Source: Peterkaempfera bronchialis
GTDB taxonomy: Bacteria > Actinomycetota > Actinomycetes > Streptomycetales > Streptomycetaceae
DNA length: 64,000 nt
NCBI RefSeq assembly: GCF_003258605.2
Contig: NZ_CP031264.1
Location: forward strand, 6,688,232-6,752,231
Direction: 5' to 3'
Both the position numbers and the translations under genes were made by a program. The notes under the pieces were generated by a model. The model was given only the letters and a program-made list of their open reading frames with translations. It did not search any database and had not been told where the DNA came from. Positions 57,571-64,000 of the stretch are shown piece after piece (position 1 is the first letter of the stretch; each line of letters begins with the position of its first letter).

Positions 57571-58377
57571 TCAGGCTTGGGCGGCGTAGGTCACGGTGAC
57601 GGGGGCGTGGTCCGACCAGCGGGCGTCGTAGCTGGCTGCGCGTTCGACCCGGGCGCCGACCGCCTGCTCGGCGAGGCCCGGGGTGGCGATCTGGTAGTCG
57701 ATCCGCCAGCCGGAGTCGTTGTCGAACGCCTTGCCCCGGTAGGACCACCAGGAGTACGGGCCGGGGGTGTCCGGGTGGAGGCGCCGGACGACATCCACAT
57801 ACCCGGCCTCGTCGAAGACCCGGGTGAGCCAGGCCCGCTCCTCGGGCAGGAAGCCGGACAACTTCTGGTTGGCCCGCCAGTTCTTCAGGTCGGCCTCGCG
57901 GTGCGCGATGTTCCAGTCGCCGCAGACCAGCACCTCGCGGCCGGTCACCGCTGCCTGCGTCCGCAGATCCAGCAGATGGACCAGGAACTCCTTCATAAAG
58001 CGTTCCTTCTCCTCCTGCCGCTCGGTGCCGACCTCGCCCGAGGGCAGGTAGAGGCTGACCACGGTGAGTCCGGGCAGGTCGATCTCGGCGTAGCGCCCCG
58101 AGGTGTCGAACTCGGCCGACCCGAAGCCGATCCGCTGCCGCTCCGGCCGCTGCCGGGACAGCAGCGCCACCCCCGCGCGGCCCTTGGCGGCGGCCGGGGC
58201 CCAGACGGCGTGCCACCCCTCCGGCTCGCGGATCTCGGCGGGCAGCTGCTCGGGCTCGGCGCGTACCTCCTGGAGGCAGACCACATCGGCCTCGGTGGCG
58301 GCCAGCCACGCGCTGAAGCCCTTCTTGGCGGCGGCCCGCAGACCATTGACATTGACCGTGGTGACGACTCTGAGCAC
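57571..58377 (-). CDS. xthA: Exodeoxyribonuclease III
   Basis: A 268-residue AP endonuclease/3'-exonuclease for base-excision repair. Family motifs are TVNVNGLRAAAKKGF, ADVVCLQEVRAE (catalytic Glu), DWNIAHREADLKNW, SWWSYRGKAFDNDSGWRIDY and the terminal WSDHAPVTV (Asp-His). The GTG at 58377 follows a GATACT -10-like box closely, which may give a leaderless mRNA. The gap 57368-57570 shows nothing recognisable. Confidence 0.95.
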   Translation of the reverse strand: MLRVVTTVNVNGLRAAAKKGFSAWLAATEADVVCLQEVRAEPEQLPAEIREPEGWHAVWAPAAAKGRAGVALLSRQRPERQRIGFGSAEFDTSGRYAEIDLPGLTVVSLYLPSGEVGTERQEEKERFMKEFLVHLLDLRTQAAVTGREVLVCGDWNIAHREADLKNWRANQKLSGFLPEERAWLTRVFDEAGYVDVVRRLHPDTPGPYSWWSYRGKAFDNDSGWRIDYQIATPGLAEQAVGARVERAASYDARWSDHAPVTVTYAAQA

Positions 58378-58628
58378 CGCAGTATCAAACCACCCCCGAC
58401 ACGCGCCCCGAACACCGAGCCCCGCCGGGCGTCTCGGCCGTCCGGACCCAGGCGGGCGAAAGGGGTACCTGACAGTTCGGGACGCGGCGTCCCCGGTCAC
58501 CGGGTGCGCTGCGGCGGCCGGCGGTGGCGGAGCCGGGCGGCGGGGTTCAGCTCCAGGGGCGGGCTCGGTGAGCCGGGCCGAGCGCGGTCGGCTGCCCGGC
58601 AGGACCCCCGGCGAGGGGGTGCGCCGCC

Positions 58629-60017
58629 TCAGGCTGCCATGGCGACCTCTGCGGTCGGGCCGGGCGCCAGCAGCGGCCGACCGGTGCGCCGCCGGTGGGC
58701 GAGCGCCCCGGCGCCGATCACGGCGGTGATGACCAGGCCGCCCAGGGCCAGTGCGCCGCGCGGACCGGCCGCCTGGAGCAGCAGGCCCAGCAGTGGAGGC
58801 CCGGCCAGCCCCCAGGCGGTGCTGATGCTGCGCCAGGTGCCCAGGACCCGGCCGCGCATGGCGGCCGGCGGATCGGTCTGGAGCACGGTGGTGGCGGCGG
58901 TGTCGCTGACCGTCTCCACCACGGCCATCGGCACGACCAGCACCGCCAGCAGCAGCAGCGTGGGCGAGAACGCCGCCACGGCCTGGAGTACGGCGCCTGC
59001 GGCGGCCAGGGCGGCGATCAGCCGCACCGAGGGCCGCTGGAGCCGACCGGCCAGCACCGCACCCGCGATGCCGCCCACGGCGAGCACGGTGGAGATGGCG
59101 CCATACGCCCCGGCGCCGCCGTGCAGCGGGCCGGTGACCAGGGCGGCGAGGGTCAGCGCGTAGTTGCGGCCGAGGACGGCGCTCACTGCGGAGATGACGG
59201 CGAGCGCGACCAGCCGGGGCCGTCCGGCGAAGAAGGCCAGACCCTCCCGGGTGGCGCCGCGCCGCGCCGCCCGGCCCTTCCCCGCCGCCATCGGAACCGG
59301 CGTCGGCGTCGGCTCGGCGACCCCGGTCGGCTCGGCGGGCAGCAGCCGCAGGAAGGGGATCACCGCCGCGACAAAGAGGAAGGAGAGCCCATTGGCGGCG
59401 TACGCGGCCGCCGCGCCCAGGGCGGCGGTGGCCACCCCGGCCAGCGCCACCCCGGCCAGCCTGCCCGCGCTGTGCACCACCGAGCCCAGCGCTATCGCCG
59501 ACGGCAGGTCGCGGCGCGGCACCAGGTCATTGCCGAGCAGGGCGCAGGCCGGTCCGTCCACGGTGGCGATGAACCCGGTGAGCGCGGCCAGCACCAGCAG
59601 CACCGGGACGCCGAGCATCCCGAGGGCCAGCAGCGCCGCCGTGGCCAGCGCCACGGCGGCCAGCAGGGCCTGGCTGACGGCTGCCGTGCGGCGGCGCGGC
59701 CAGGCGTCGACCACGGCGCCGCCCGCCGGACCGAGCAGCAGGCCGGGGGCGGCCTGTACGGCCAGGCAGACACCGGTCAGCGCGGCGGAGCCGGTGAGCT
59801 GGAGGACCAGCAGGTTCTGCGCGGTGAGCTGCATCCAGGTACCGGCGTTGGAGACCAGGTTGGCCAGCGACCACCAGCGCATCGAGGGGTGGCGCAGACA
59901 GCGCCAGGGCGATCGGTCGGGACGGGGCGATCGGTCGGGGCGGGGGGAGCGGTCGGGACGGGGCGATCGGTCGGGACGGGGGGAGCGCTGGTCGGAGGAG
60001 ACGGCGGGGGAGGGCAC
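58629..60017 (-). CDS. MFS transporter with RSPRPD-repeat N-terminus
   Basis: A 462-residue permease with about 12 helices, of the MFS_3 (EntS-like) group: SNAGTWMQLTAQNLLVLQLT, LLLGPAGGAVVDAWPRRRTA and GRVLGTWRSISTAWGLAGPP. The N-terminal cytoplasmic segment carries four RSPRPD repeats (DRSPRPDRSPRPD) encoded by an 18-bp repeat at 59910-59986. The start is uncertain: GTG 60017 has AGAGGGAA upstream. Substrate unknown; multidrug or siderophore export is common in the group. Confidence 0.9.
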   Translation of the reverse strand: MPSPAVSSDQRSPRPDRSPRPDRSPRPDRSPRPDRSPWRCLRHPSMRWWSLANLVSNAGTWMQLTAQNLLVLQLTGSAALTGVCLAVQAAPGLLLGPAGGAVVDAWPRRRTAAVSQALLAAVALATAALLALGMLGVPVLLVLAALTGFIATVDGPACALLGNDLVPRRDLPSAIALGSVVHSAGRLAGVALAGVATAALGAAAAYAANGLSFLFVAAVIPFLRLLPAEPTGVAEPTPTPVPMAAGKGRAARRGATREGLAFFAGRPRLVALAVISAVSAVLGRNYALTLAALVTGPLHGGAGAYGAISTVLAVGGIAGAVLAGRLQRPSVRLIAALAAAGAVLQAVAAFSPTLLLLAVLVVPMAVVETVSDTAATTVLQTDPPAAMRGRVLGTWRSISTAWGLAGPPLLGLLLQAAGPRGALALGGLVITAVIGAGALAHRRRTGRPLLAPGPTAEVAMAA

Positions 60018-60213
60018 AGGCGCGGGTTCCCTCTGCGGTGCGGGGCGGCGCGGAGCGCCGGACGGGCAAACGAGATCCGCGGACGAATCCACGGCAACCC
60101 GGACATTCTGACAAGCGGCCCCGCCCGCTCGGGGCGTGATCCTCCGCACCCTCGCCGCCCCGGCCGCCGACCTCCCTGGTCACCGCGATGTCGATCACCC
60201 GTGGTGGGCTTGG

Positions 60214-60735
60214 TCACACCCCGCTGCCGCCGCGCTGCGGCAGCCGGTGCAGCACCACCTCGGCCAGCCGCCCGCCGCGTACCTCCGCCGTGAGGTAGGT
60301 GCAGAACGGCTGCCGCCGCCGGTCGGTGGGGGAGCCGGGGTTGAGCAGCCGCAGTCCGCCCTCGGCGGTGCTGTCCCACGGGATGTGGCTGTGCCCGAAG
60401 ACCAGCAGGTCGGTGCCGGGGAAGCGGGCCGCGCACCGCTCCTCCCGCCCCTTGGCCGGTCCGCTGTCGTGCACCACCGCCGTACGCAGGCCGCCCAGGT
60501 CGGCCAGGGCCACCTCGGGCAGCCGGGCGCGCAGCTCAGGGCCGTCGTTGTTGCCGTACACCGCGACCAGCCGCCGGCTGCGCTCCAGCAGCCGGTCCAG
60601 CAGCTCCGCGCTCACCCAGTCGCCCGCGTGCACCACCACGTCCGCCTCGGCTGCCCGGCGCCACACCTCCTGCGGGAGGTCCCGGGCGCGGCGGGGCAGA
60701 TGGGTGTCGGAGATGATCAGCACGCTCAGGGCCAT
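60214..60735 (-). CDS. YfcE/MJ0936-type metallophosphoesterase
   Basis: A 173-residue calcineurin-like phosphoesterase. Metal-binding motifs are intact: IISDTHLPRRA (D-x-H), VVHAGDW (GD), VYGNNDGP (GNxD), VVHDSG and FGHSHIPW (GHxH), ending in the usual LLNPGSPTDRRRQP. Family members hydrolyse phosphodiesters in vitro; the physiological substrate is unknown. ATG 60735 selected from family length. Confidence 0.92.
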   Translation of the reverse strand: MALSVLIISDTHLPRRARDLPQEVWRRAAEADVVVHAGDWVSAELLDRLLERSRRLVAVYGNNDGPELRARLPEVALADLGGLRTAVVHDSGPAKGREERCAARFPGTDLLVFGHSHIPWDSTAEGGLRLLNPGSPTDRRRQPFCTYLTAEVRGGRLAEVVLHRLPQRGGSGV

Positions 60736-60786
60736 GGCGCCATCGTGCCCCGGCCGCAACGCTGCGGCCGGGGCACGGCGGGGGTG

Positions 60787-61275
60787 TCAGACCCGGGTGC
60801 CGGGCTCTGCGGTGCGGTGCCGCATCGAGCCGAGGCGGCCGGACCGGGCGCCGGTCCGCCGCTCCCTACCCGCCATCGCGGCTGCGGCCAGACCGAGCAG
60901 CAGTGCCACCGCTCCGACGATCACATTGCTGATGATCGATCGGGTGGTGTTGACATGTCCGGCCATCACCCAGGGGGCGATGATCGTCCAGAGGCCGATC
61001 AGCGCGGCGGCCCACGCCATGCCGTGAGTGCGCTCATAGGCCGATCCGAAACCGGCCATCAGCAGCGCGAAGGCGATGCCGGTGACCAGGTTGCAGATCG
61101 CGAGCCCGGTGAGGCCGCTGAACCCGGCGATCCAGGCCGACAGCGCGAGGTACAGACCCGTGATCAGGCCCAGCGCCTGGATCGCCTGCGCTCGCGGCGT
61201 GGTCGTCGCCCGTTCGTACCGGGCGCGCATCTCCATGATGTCGGGGTGACGCTCCATGCTCGACGGTGTGGACAC
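60787..61275 (-). CDS. SPW repeat membrane protein
   Basis: A 162-residue protein with about four membrane helices in two SPW-type repeats: LGLITGLYLALSAWIAGFSG and ALIGLWTIIAPWVMAGHVNT, where the second has the diagnostic APW form. The N-terminus (MERHPDIMEMRARYERATTT) is typical of streptomycete members. GTG 61275 has AGGAGG 8 bp upstream. Function unknown. Confidence 0.9.
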   Translation of the reverse strand: MSTPSSMERHPDIMEMRARYERATTTPRAQAIQALGLITGLYLALSAWIAGFSGLTGLAICNLVTGIAFALLMAGFGSAYERTHGMAWAAALIGLWTIIAPWVMAGHVNTTRSIISNVIVGAVALLLGLAAAAMAGRERRTGARSGRLGSMRHRTAEPGTRV

Positions 61276-61471
61276 CACGACCACCTCCTGAAGGAAGACA
61301 CAGGGTCGTGCGGGCGCCCCGGGAGGCGGCGCCCCCGTCTTTATCCAGCATATTCCCGCCCGCTTTGCCGGTGTATATGGCTTTGGTATCGGTTCGGCCG
61401 CTGATTGGCGACCATTGCCGACCCATGGCCCGCGCGATGCGGTGCCGCCTCGCCCGACGGCCGTGCGGCGG

Positions 61472-61639
61472 TCATCGGCGGGCCGGGCCGCAGGCGGCGG
61501 CGGCCCCGGCGCCACCGTCCGAGGTCGGGACGGCGGCCGGCACCGTGGGCGGGCAGAGGCGCACGGTGCCGCAGTTGCCGCACGCCCAGCCGCCGGCCGG
61601 ACCCTGGCGCATCATCGAACCGCAGTTGGGACAGGTCAT
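61472..61639 (-). CDS. Small zinc-ribbon protein (55 residues)
   Basis: MTCPNCGSMMRQGPAGGWAC followed by GNCGT gives two knuckles, C3-x2-C6 and C20-x2-C23, a classic zinc ribbon, then a Pro/Ala-rich tail with a third Cys-containing motif. The ribosome site is weak, so confidence rests on the motif. Such tiny ribbons may bind nucleic acid or ribosomes. It is located upstream of the SPW gene on the same strand. Confidence 0.6.
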   Translation of the reverse strand: MTCPNCGSMMRQGPAGGWACGNCGTVRLCPPTVPAAVPTSDGGAGAAAACGPARR

Positions 61640-61879
61640 CGGGGTACACGGTGCCGCCCGGGCCCGGGCGGCACCTCCTCCTTCGGTGGGGCGGAGCAGG
61701 TGGCCCCACCGGCCCGCCGGGAGCGGCCGACGGGCTGGTGAGGCCGAACTACGATCTGCACCAGTAGACGGTTGGAACGCCGCCGCGGTTCGGGCGGGGG
61801 TGCCGATATCCCTGATGTCCTTGATGTCTTGTGGGCTGCCCGGCCTGCGGAGCGGCTGCTCCGGGGCCCGGCTGCGGGG

Positions 61880-61918
61880 CCGCTCAGCCCAGCCGCTCAG
61901 CCCAGCCGCTCAGCCCAG
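61880..61918. repeat. Perfect 3 x 13-bp repeat over the stop of the DUF6296-like gene
   Basis: CCGCTCAGCCCAG occurs three times in a row without a mismatch. On the minus strand each unit contains TGA, and the stop codon of the 79-residue gene (61910-61912) lies inside one unit. The 270-bp gap 61640-61909 contains nothing else recognisable. Confidence 0.9.
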
Positions 61919-62149
61919 TACGTGGGTCGCGGTGGGGCGGCGCAGCGCCTGCTGGCCGCCGGACGCCAGCATCCGTACCTCGCCGCTGTCGCTGATCTCG
62001 GCGCGCACGATGCCCGTGTCGTCGCAGTAGACCGGGTGGCCGCCCGGTCCGGTGGCGCTGGTCCGGTGGACCACGACGATGTCGTCCCCGGACGGGTCCT
62101 CGCCCGGCCCCGCCTGCTGGAAGATCAACTCGTATCGCTCGGTGGTCAC
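61910..62149 (-). CDS. DUF6296-like small protein
   Basis: A 79-residue soluble protein starting VTTERYELIFQQAGPGEDPS, with the conserved-looking core DDIVVVHRTSATGPGGHPVY and AEISDSGEVRMLASGGQQ. It resembles a small family seen in Kitasatospora and relatives (DUF6296, from memory). GTG 62149 has AGGAGA 8 bp upstream. Function unknown. Confidence 0.8.
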   Translation of the reverse strand: MTTERYELIFQQAGPGEDPSGDDIVVVHRTSATGPGGHPVYCDDTGIVRAEISDSGEVRMLASGGQQALRRPTATHVLG

Positions 62150-62304
62150 GGTGTCTCCTCCTTCTGGGGGCCCTCGGCGCAGGATGCGGACGAAGTTCTC
62201 ATACCCCCATGATGCGACTGGAGCCGAGCTCTCCTCCGGGGGTGTCGCCCCGCCCGCGCGGGGTAGCCGAACCCCTGGTGACCAGGGAGGAAAGGACCGA
62301 GACC

Positions 62305-62715
62305 GTGAGCGAGTACAAGGCGTCCCGGGCCATGGCCGCACCACCCGGGCAGGTCTTCGACGAGGCGTCCGACCCGCGGACCATGGAGCGGTGGCTGCCG
62401 CGCGAACTGCATATCGAGGCGCAGCGGCCACCGGCGGTGACCGTGAGCCACGGGCCGGATGCGGAACGGGAACGGGCGCTGCTGCGGGTCGAGCGCGACC
62501 GGCTGCGGCTGGAGTGGGGCACCCGCGACAGCGGGCGCTACGCGGGGTGGTTGCAGGTCACCGGAGGTGCGTCCGGCACCAGCGAGGTGACCGTGCACCT
62601 GGCGTTCTCCGACCCCGCCACGGCCCCGCCCGCCTGGCAGGTCGAGACCGAGCTCCGGCAGAGCCTGGACCGGCTGGCGGATCAGGTCCGGCTGCGGACG
62701 CGGCACCCGGCGTAG
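62305..62715 (+). CDS. SRPBCC-family protein
   Basis: A 136-residue START/SRPBCC-like protein: SRAMAAPPGQVFDEASDPRT and WLPRELHIEA, then GGASGTSEVTVHLAFSD and the C-terminal helix VETELRQSLDRLADQVRLR that closes the ligand cavity. These proteins bind hydrophobic ligands; this one lacks any pathway context. GTG 62305 is preceded by AAAGGA. Its stop is 1 bp from the convergent methyltransferase stop. Confidence 0.8.
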   Translation: MSEYKASRAMAAPPGQVFDEASDPRTMERWLPRELHIEAQRPPAVTVSHGPDAERERALLRVERDRLRLEWGTRDSGRYAGWLQVTGGASGTSEVTVHLAFSDPATAPPAWQVETELRQSLDRLADQVRLRTRHPA

Positions 62716-62716
62716 C

Positions 62717-63526
62717 TCACTGCTTGCGCCCCACGCCCGCGTAGACCCAGAACTCGCGGGGGTTGTCGGGGAGTTCGTCCTCCGCGTCCGGGCGCCACAG
62801 CGGCACATGCACCAGACCCGGCTCCACCAGGTCGAAACCGTCGAAGAGGCGCGCTATCCCGTCGCGCGACCGGGCGGTGACCGGAGAGGTGGCCTTGGAG
62901 CGGTAGAGCTTGCCGACGGCGGCGGCGGTGTCCGGCCGGTCCTCGTCGGTGGCGTGGGTGAGCGCCAGCCAACTGCCCGCCGGGAGCGCGTCGCGGTACG
63001 CCGCCACCAGGTCGCCGGGCCGCTCCTCCTCGGTGATGAAGTGCAGGATGGTGATCATCAGCACCGCCACCGGCTGCTCGAAGTCGATCACCTCGCGCAC
63101 CTTGGGGGAGGCCAGGATGTCGGCCGGCCGCCGGATGTCCCCGTTGACGATGGCCGCCCCGGGGTTGTCCGCCAGCAGGGAGGCGCTGTGCGCCACCGCC
63201 ACCGGGTCGTTGTCCACGTACACCACCCGGGCGTCCGGCGCGGCGGCCTGGGCCACCTCATGCACATTGCCCTGGGTGGGTATGCCCGACCCGAGGTCCA
63301 GGAACTGGCGCACCCCGGCGTCCACCAGGAACCGCACCGCCCGCCCCAGGAACGCCCGGTTGGCCCGGGCCAGCGACCGCACCTGAGGGTCGATGGCGGT
63401 GAACGCGGCCAGCGCCTCCCGGTCGATGGCGAAGTTGTGCTCCCCGCCCAGCATCGCGTCATAGATCCGCGCCACGCTGGCCTTGCCGGGGTCCACACCC
63501 TCCGGCAGCAGCTCCTGCTTGGTCAC
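62717..63526 (-). CDS. SAM-dependent methyltransferase (DUF574 family)
   Basis: A 269-residue protein of the family abundant in streptomycetes: VARIYDAMLGGEHNFAIDRE, ANRAFLGRAVRFLVDAGVRQ, the SAM motif FLDLGSGIPTQGNVHEVAQ and YVDNDPVAVAHS. Relatives often lie beside signalling genes; activity and substrate are uncharacterised. GTG 63526 is chosen for GGGAG 5 bp upstream; GTG 63544 would add six residues. A TATGAT -10 box (about 63562) supports a promoter just upstream. Confidence 0.9.
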   Translation of the reverse strand: MTKQELLPEGVDPGKASVARIYDAMLGGEHNFAIDREALAAFTAIDPQVRSLARANRAFLGRAVRFLVDAGVRQFLDLGSGIPTQGNVHEVAQAAAPDARVVYVDNDPVAVAHSASLLADNPGAAIVNGDIRRPADILASPKVREVIDFEQPVAVLMITILHFITEEERPGDLVAAYRDALPAGSWLALTHATDEDRPDTAAAVGKLYRSKATSPVTARSRDGIARLFDGFDLVEPGLVHVPLWRPDAEDELPDNPREFWVYAGVGRKQ

Positions 63527-63629
63527 CGTATCTCCCATCGTCACCAGTGGATTGACGGTCTATCATAGGATTCCAGACCGATCGGTGCGGGGGGACGGAG
63601 CCGGGAGTCCGCGACAGCGCGGGGGCTCC

Positions 63630-64000
63630 GTGCCGCCCATATACCCGCCGCAGTACGGCCTGTCGAAAGGCACCGCTCTGCTCGCCGAACCGCCCGGCCC
63701 CTCGGAGCAGCACCGCACCGCGACCCCGAGCGAACCGCCTCCTCTGGTCCCCCCTGCCCGCGTGCCCCACCACCGCCTGGCACCCACGGCGGCGGCCGTG
63801 CTCGGTTCCGTACTCGACCTCCACCTCACCGGCGGCCACCTGGTCGGCGCGGTGGCCCCCGAGTTCTGCGACGCGGCCTCGGTCTACCTGCTGGAACGCT
63901 GGCTCGCCGAGGACGCCGCCCCTCCGACCCCCGACGCCCCCGCCATCGAGGCCCGCCGCCTCGCCGTCCGGGTCGGCGCCGACGCCTCCGAGGACTGGGG
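63630..64000 (+). CDS. Start of a probable SpoIIE/GAF-type signalling protein (cut by window end)
   Basis: From GTG 63630 a frame runs off the window without a stop. It reads VPPIYPPQYGLSKGTALLAE, then a Pro-rich linker, then AAVLGSVLDLHLTGGHLVGA and APEFCDAASVYLLERWLAED. The second part resembles the PAS/GAF start of streptomycete PP2C (SpoIIE-type) phosphatases, where LDL-R-T-x-x-L and FAD-x-x-x-V-x-L-L patterns recur. Catalytic parts are outside the window. Start uncertain; a GGGGG run precedes it. Confidence 0.6.
   Translation, partial: MPPIYPPQYGLSKGTALLAEPPGPSEQHRTATPSEPPPLVPPARVPHHRLAPTAAAVLGSVLDLHLTGGHLVGAVAPEFCDAASVYLLERWLAEDAAPPTPDAPAIEARRLAVRVGADASEDW

Overview
The window is very GC-rich chromosomal DNA with GTG and even TTG start codons, codon-third-position G/C almost everywhere, and gene families typical of Streptomycetaceae (RbpA, an AfsR-like SARP, SPW-repeat and DUF6296-type proteins, an EccA-like ATPase, Lnt followed by polyprenol-phosphate mannose synthase). 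A Streptomyces, Kitasatospora or Streptacidiphilus relative is the best fit. Much of the gene order (priA-def-fmt-rsmB, rpe, the rib operon, hisE-hisG, rbpA) is, from memory, conserved core synteny in these genera; I could not check it. No tRNA, rRNA, CRISPR array, insertion sequence or large biosynthetic cluster was seen.

1-13170: the end of priA with a degenerate array of copies of its own 3' end, a small HTH protein, then def-fmt-rsmB (formyl-Met processing and 16S rRNA methylation), a methyltransferase, a four-gene OpuC-type glycine betaine/choline importer, an aldo/keto reductase, rpe, a GuaB1-type CBS-domain GMP reductase and a DUF5995 protein. 13171-26295: a ClpC-family ATPase, a MarR regulator divergent from an FMN-riboswitch-controlled riboflavin operon (ribD-ribE-ribM-ribBA-ribH) running into hisE-hisG, a PH-domain membrane protein, and two HlyC/CorC-type CBS membrane proteins behind a structured leader.

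26296-32597: the most interesting regulatory stretch. An EccA-like AAA ATPase is preceded by a near-consensus promoter, a leaderless short reading frame and a strong hairpin (a candidate attenuator). Upstream lies a 997-residue AfsR-type regulator, divergent from a 39-codon acidic Pro-rich small gene. Between them is a TGTTTAT-N4-TGTTTAT direct repeat with the 11-bp period used by AfsR/SARP and PhoP proteins, so the layout recalls afsR-afsS.

32598-48500: acyl-CoA dehydrogenase, Lrp regulator and amidohydrolase; a gene-free 690-bp region with a promoter-like site; lnt (interrupted by a single-base frameshift), ppm, fxsA, rbpA with a sigma-R-type promoter, an MFS protein, a glycerophosphodiester phosphodiesterase, the divergent yczE/yczR pair, and a membrane protein with a degenerate P-loop plus a tiny membrane protein. 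48500-64000: an inositol-monophosphatase remnant, an Old-Yellow-Enzyme/MarR pair with a palindromic operator, ankyrin and GNAT proteins, two universal stress proteins, a secreted ricin-domain beta-helix-like protein, a FUSC protein, exonuclease III, an MFS transporter, a phosphoesterase, several small stress or accessory proteins, and the start of a SpoIIE/GAF-type regulator cut by the window edge.

Two themes recur. Single-C shortfalls in C runs disrupt priA and lnt, which may be sequencing error or real. Short tandem repeats, twice exactly 3 x 13 bp, sit at gene 3' ends.
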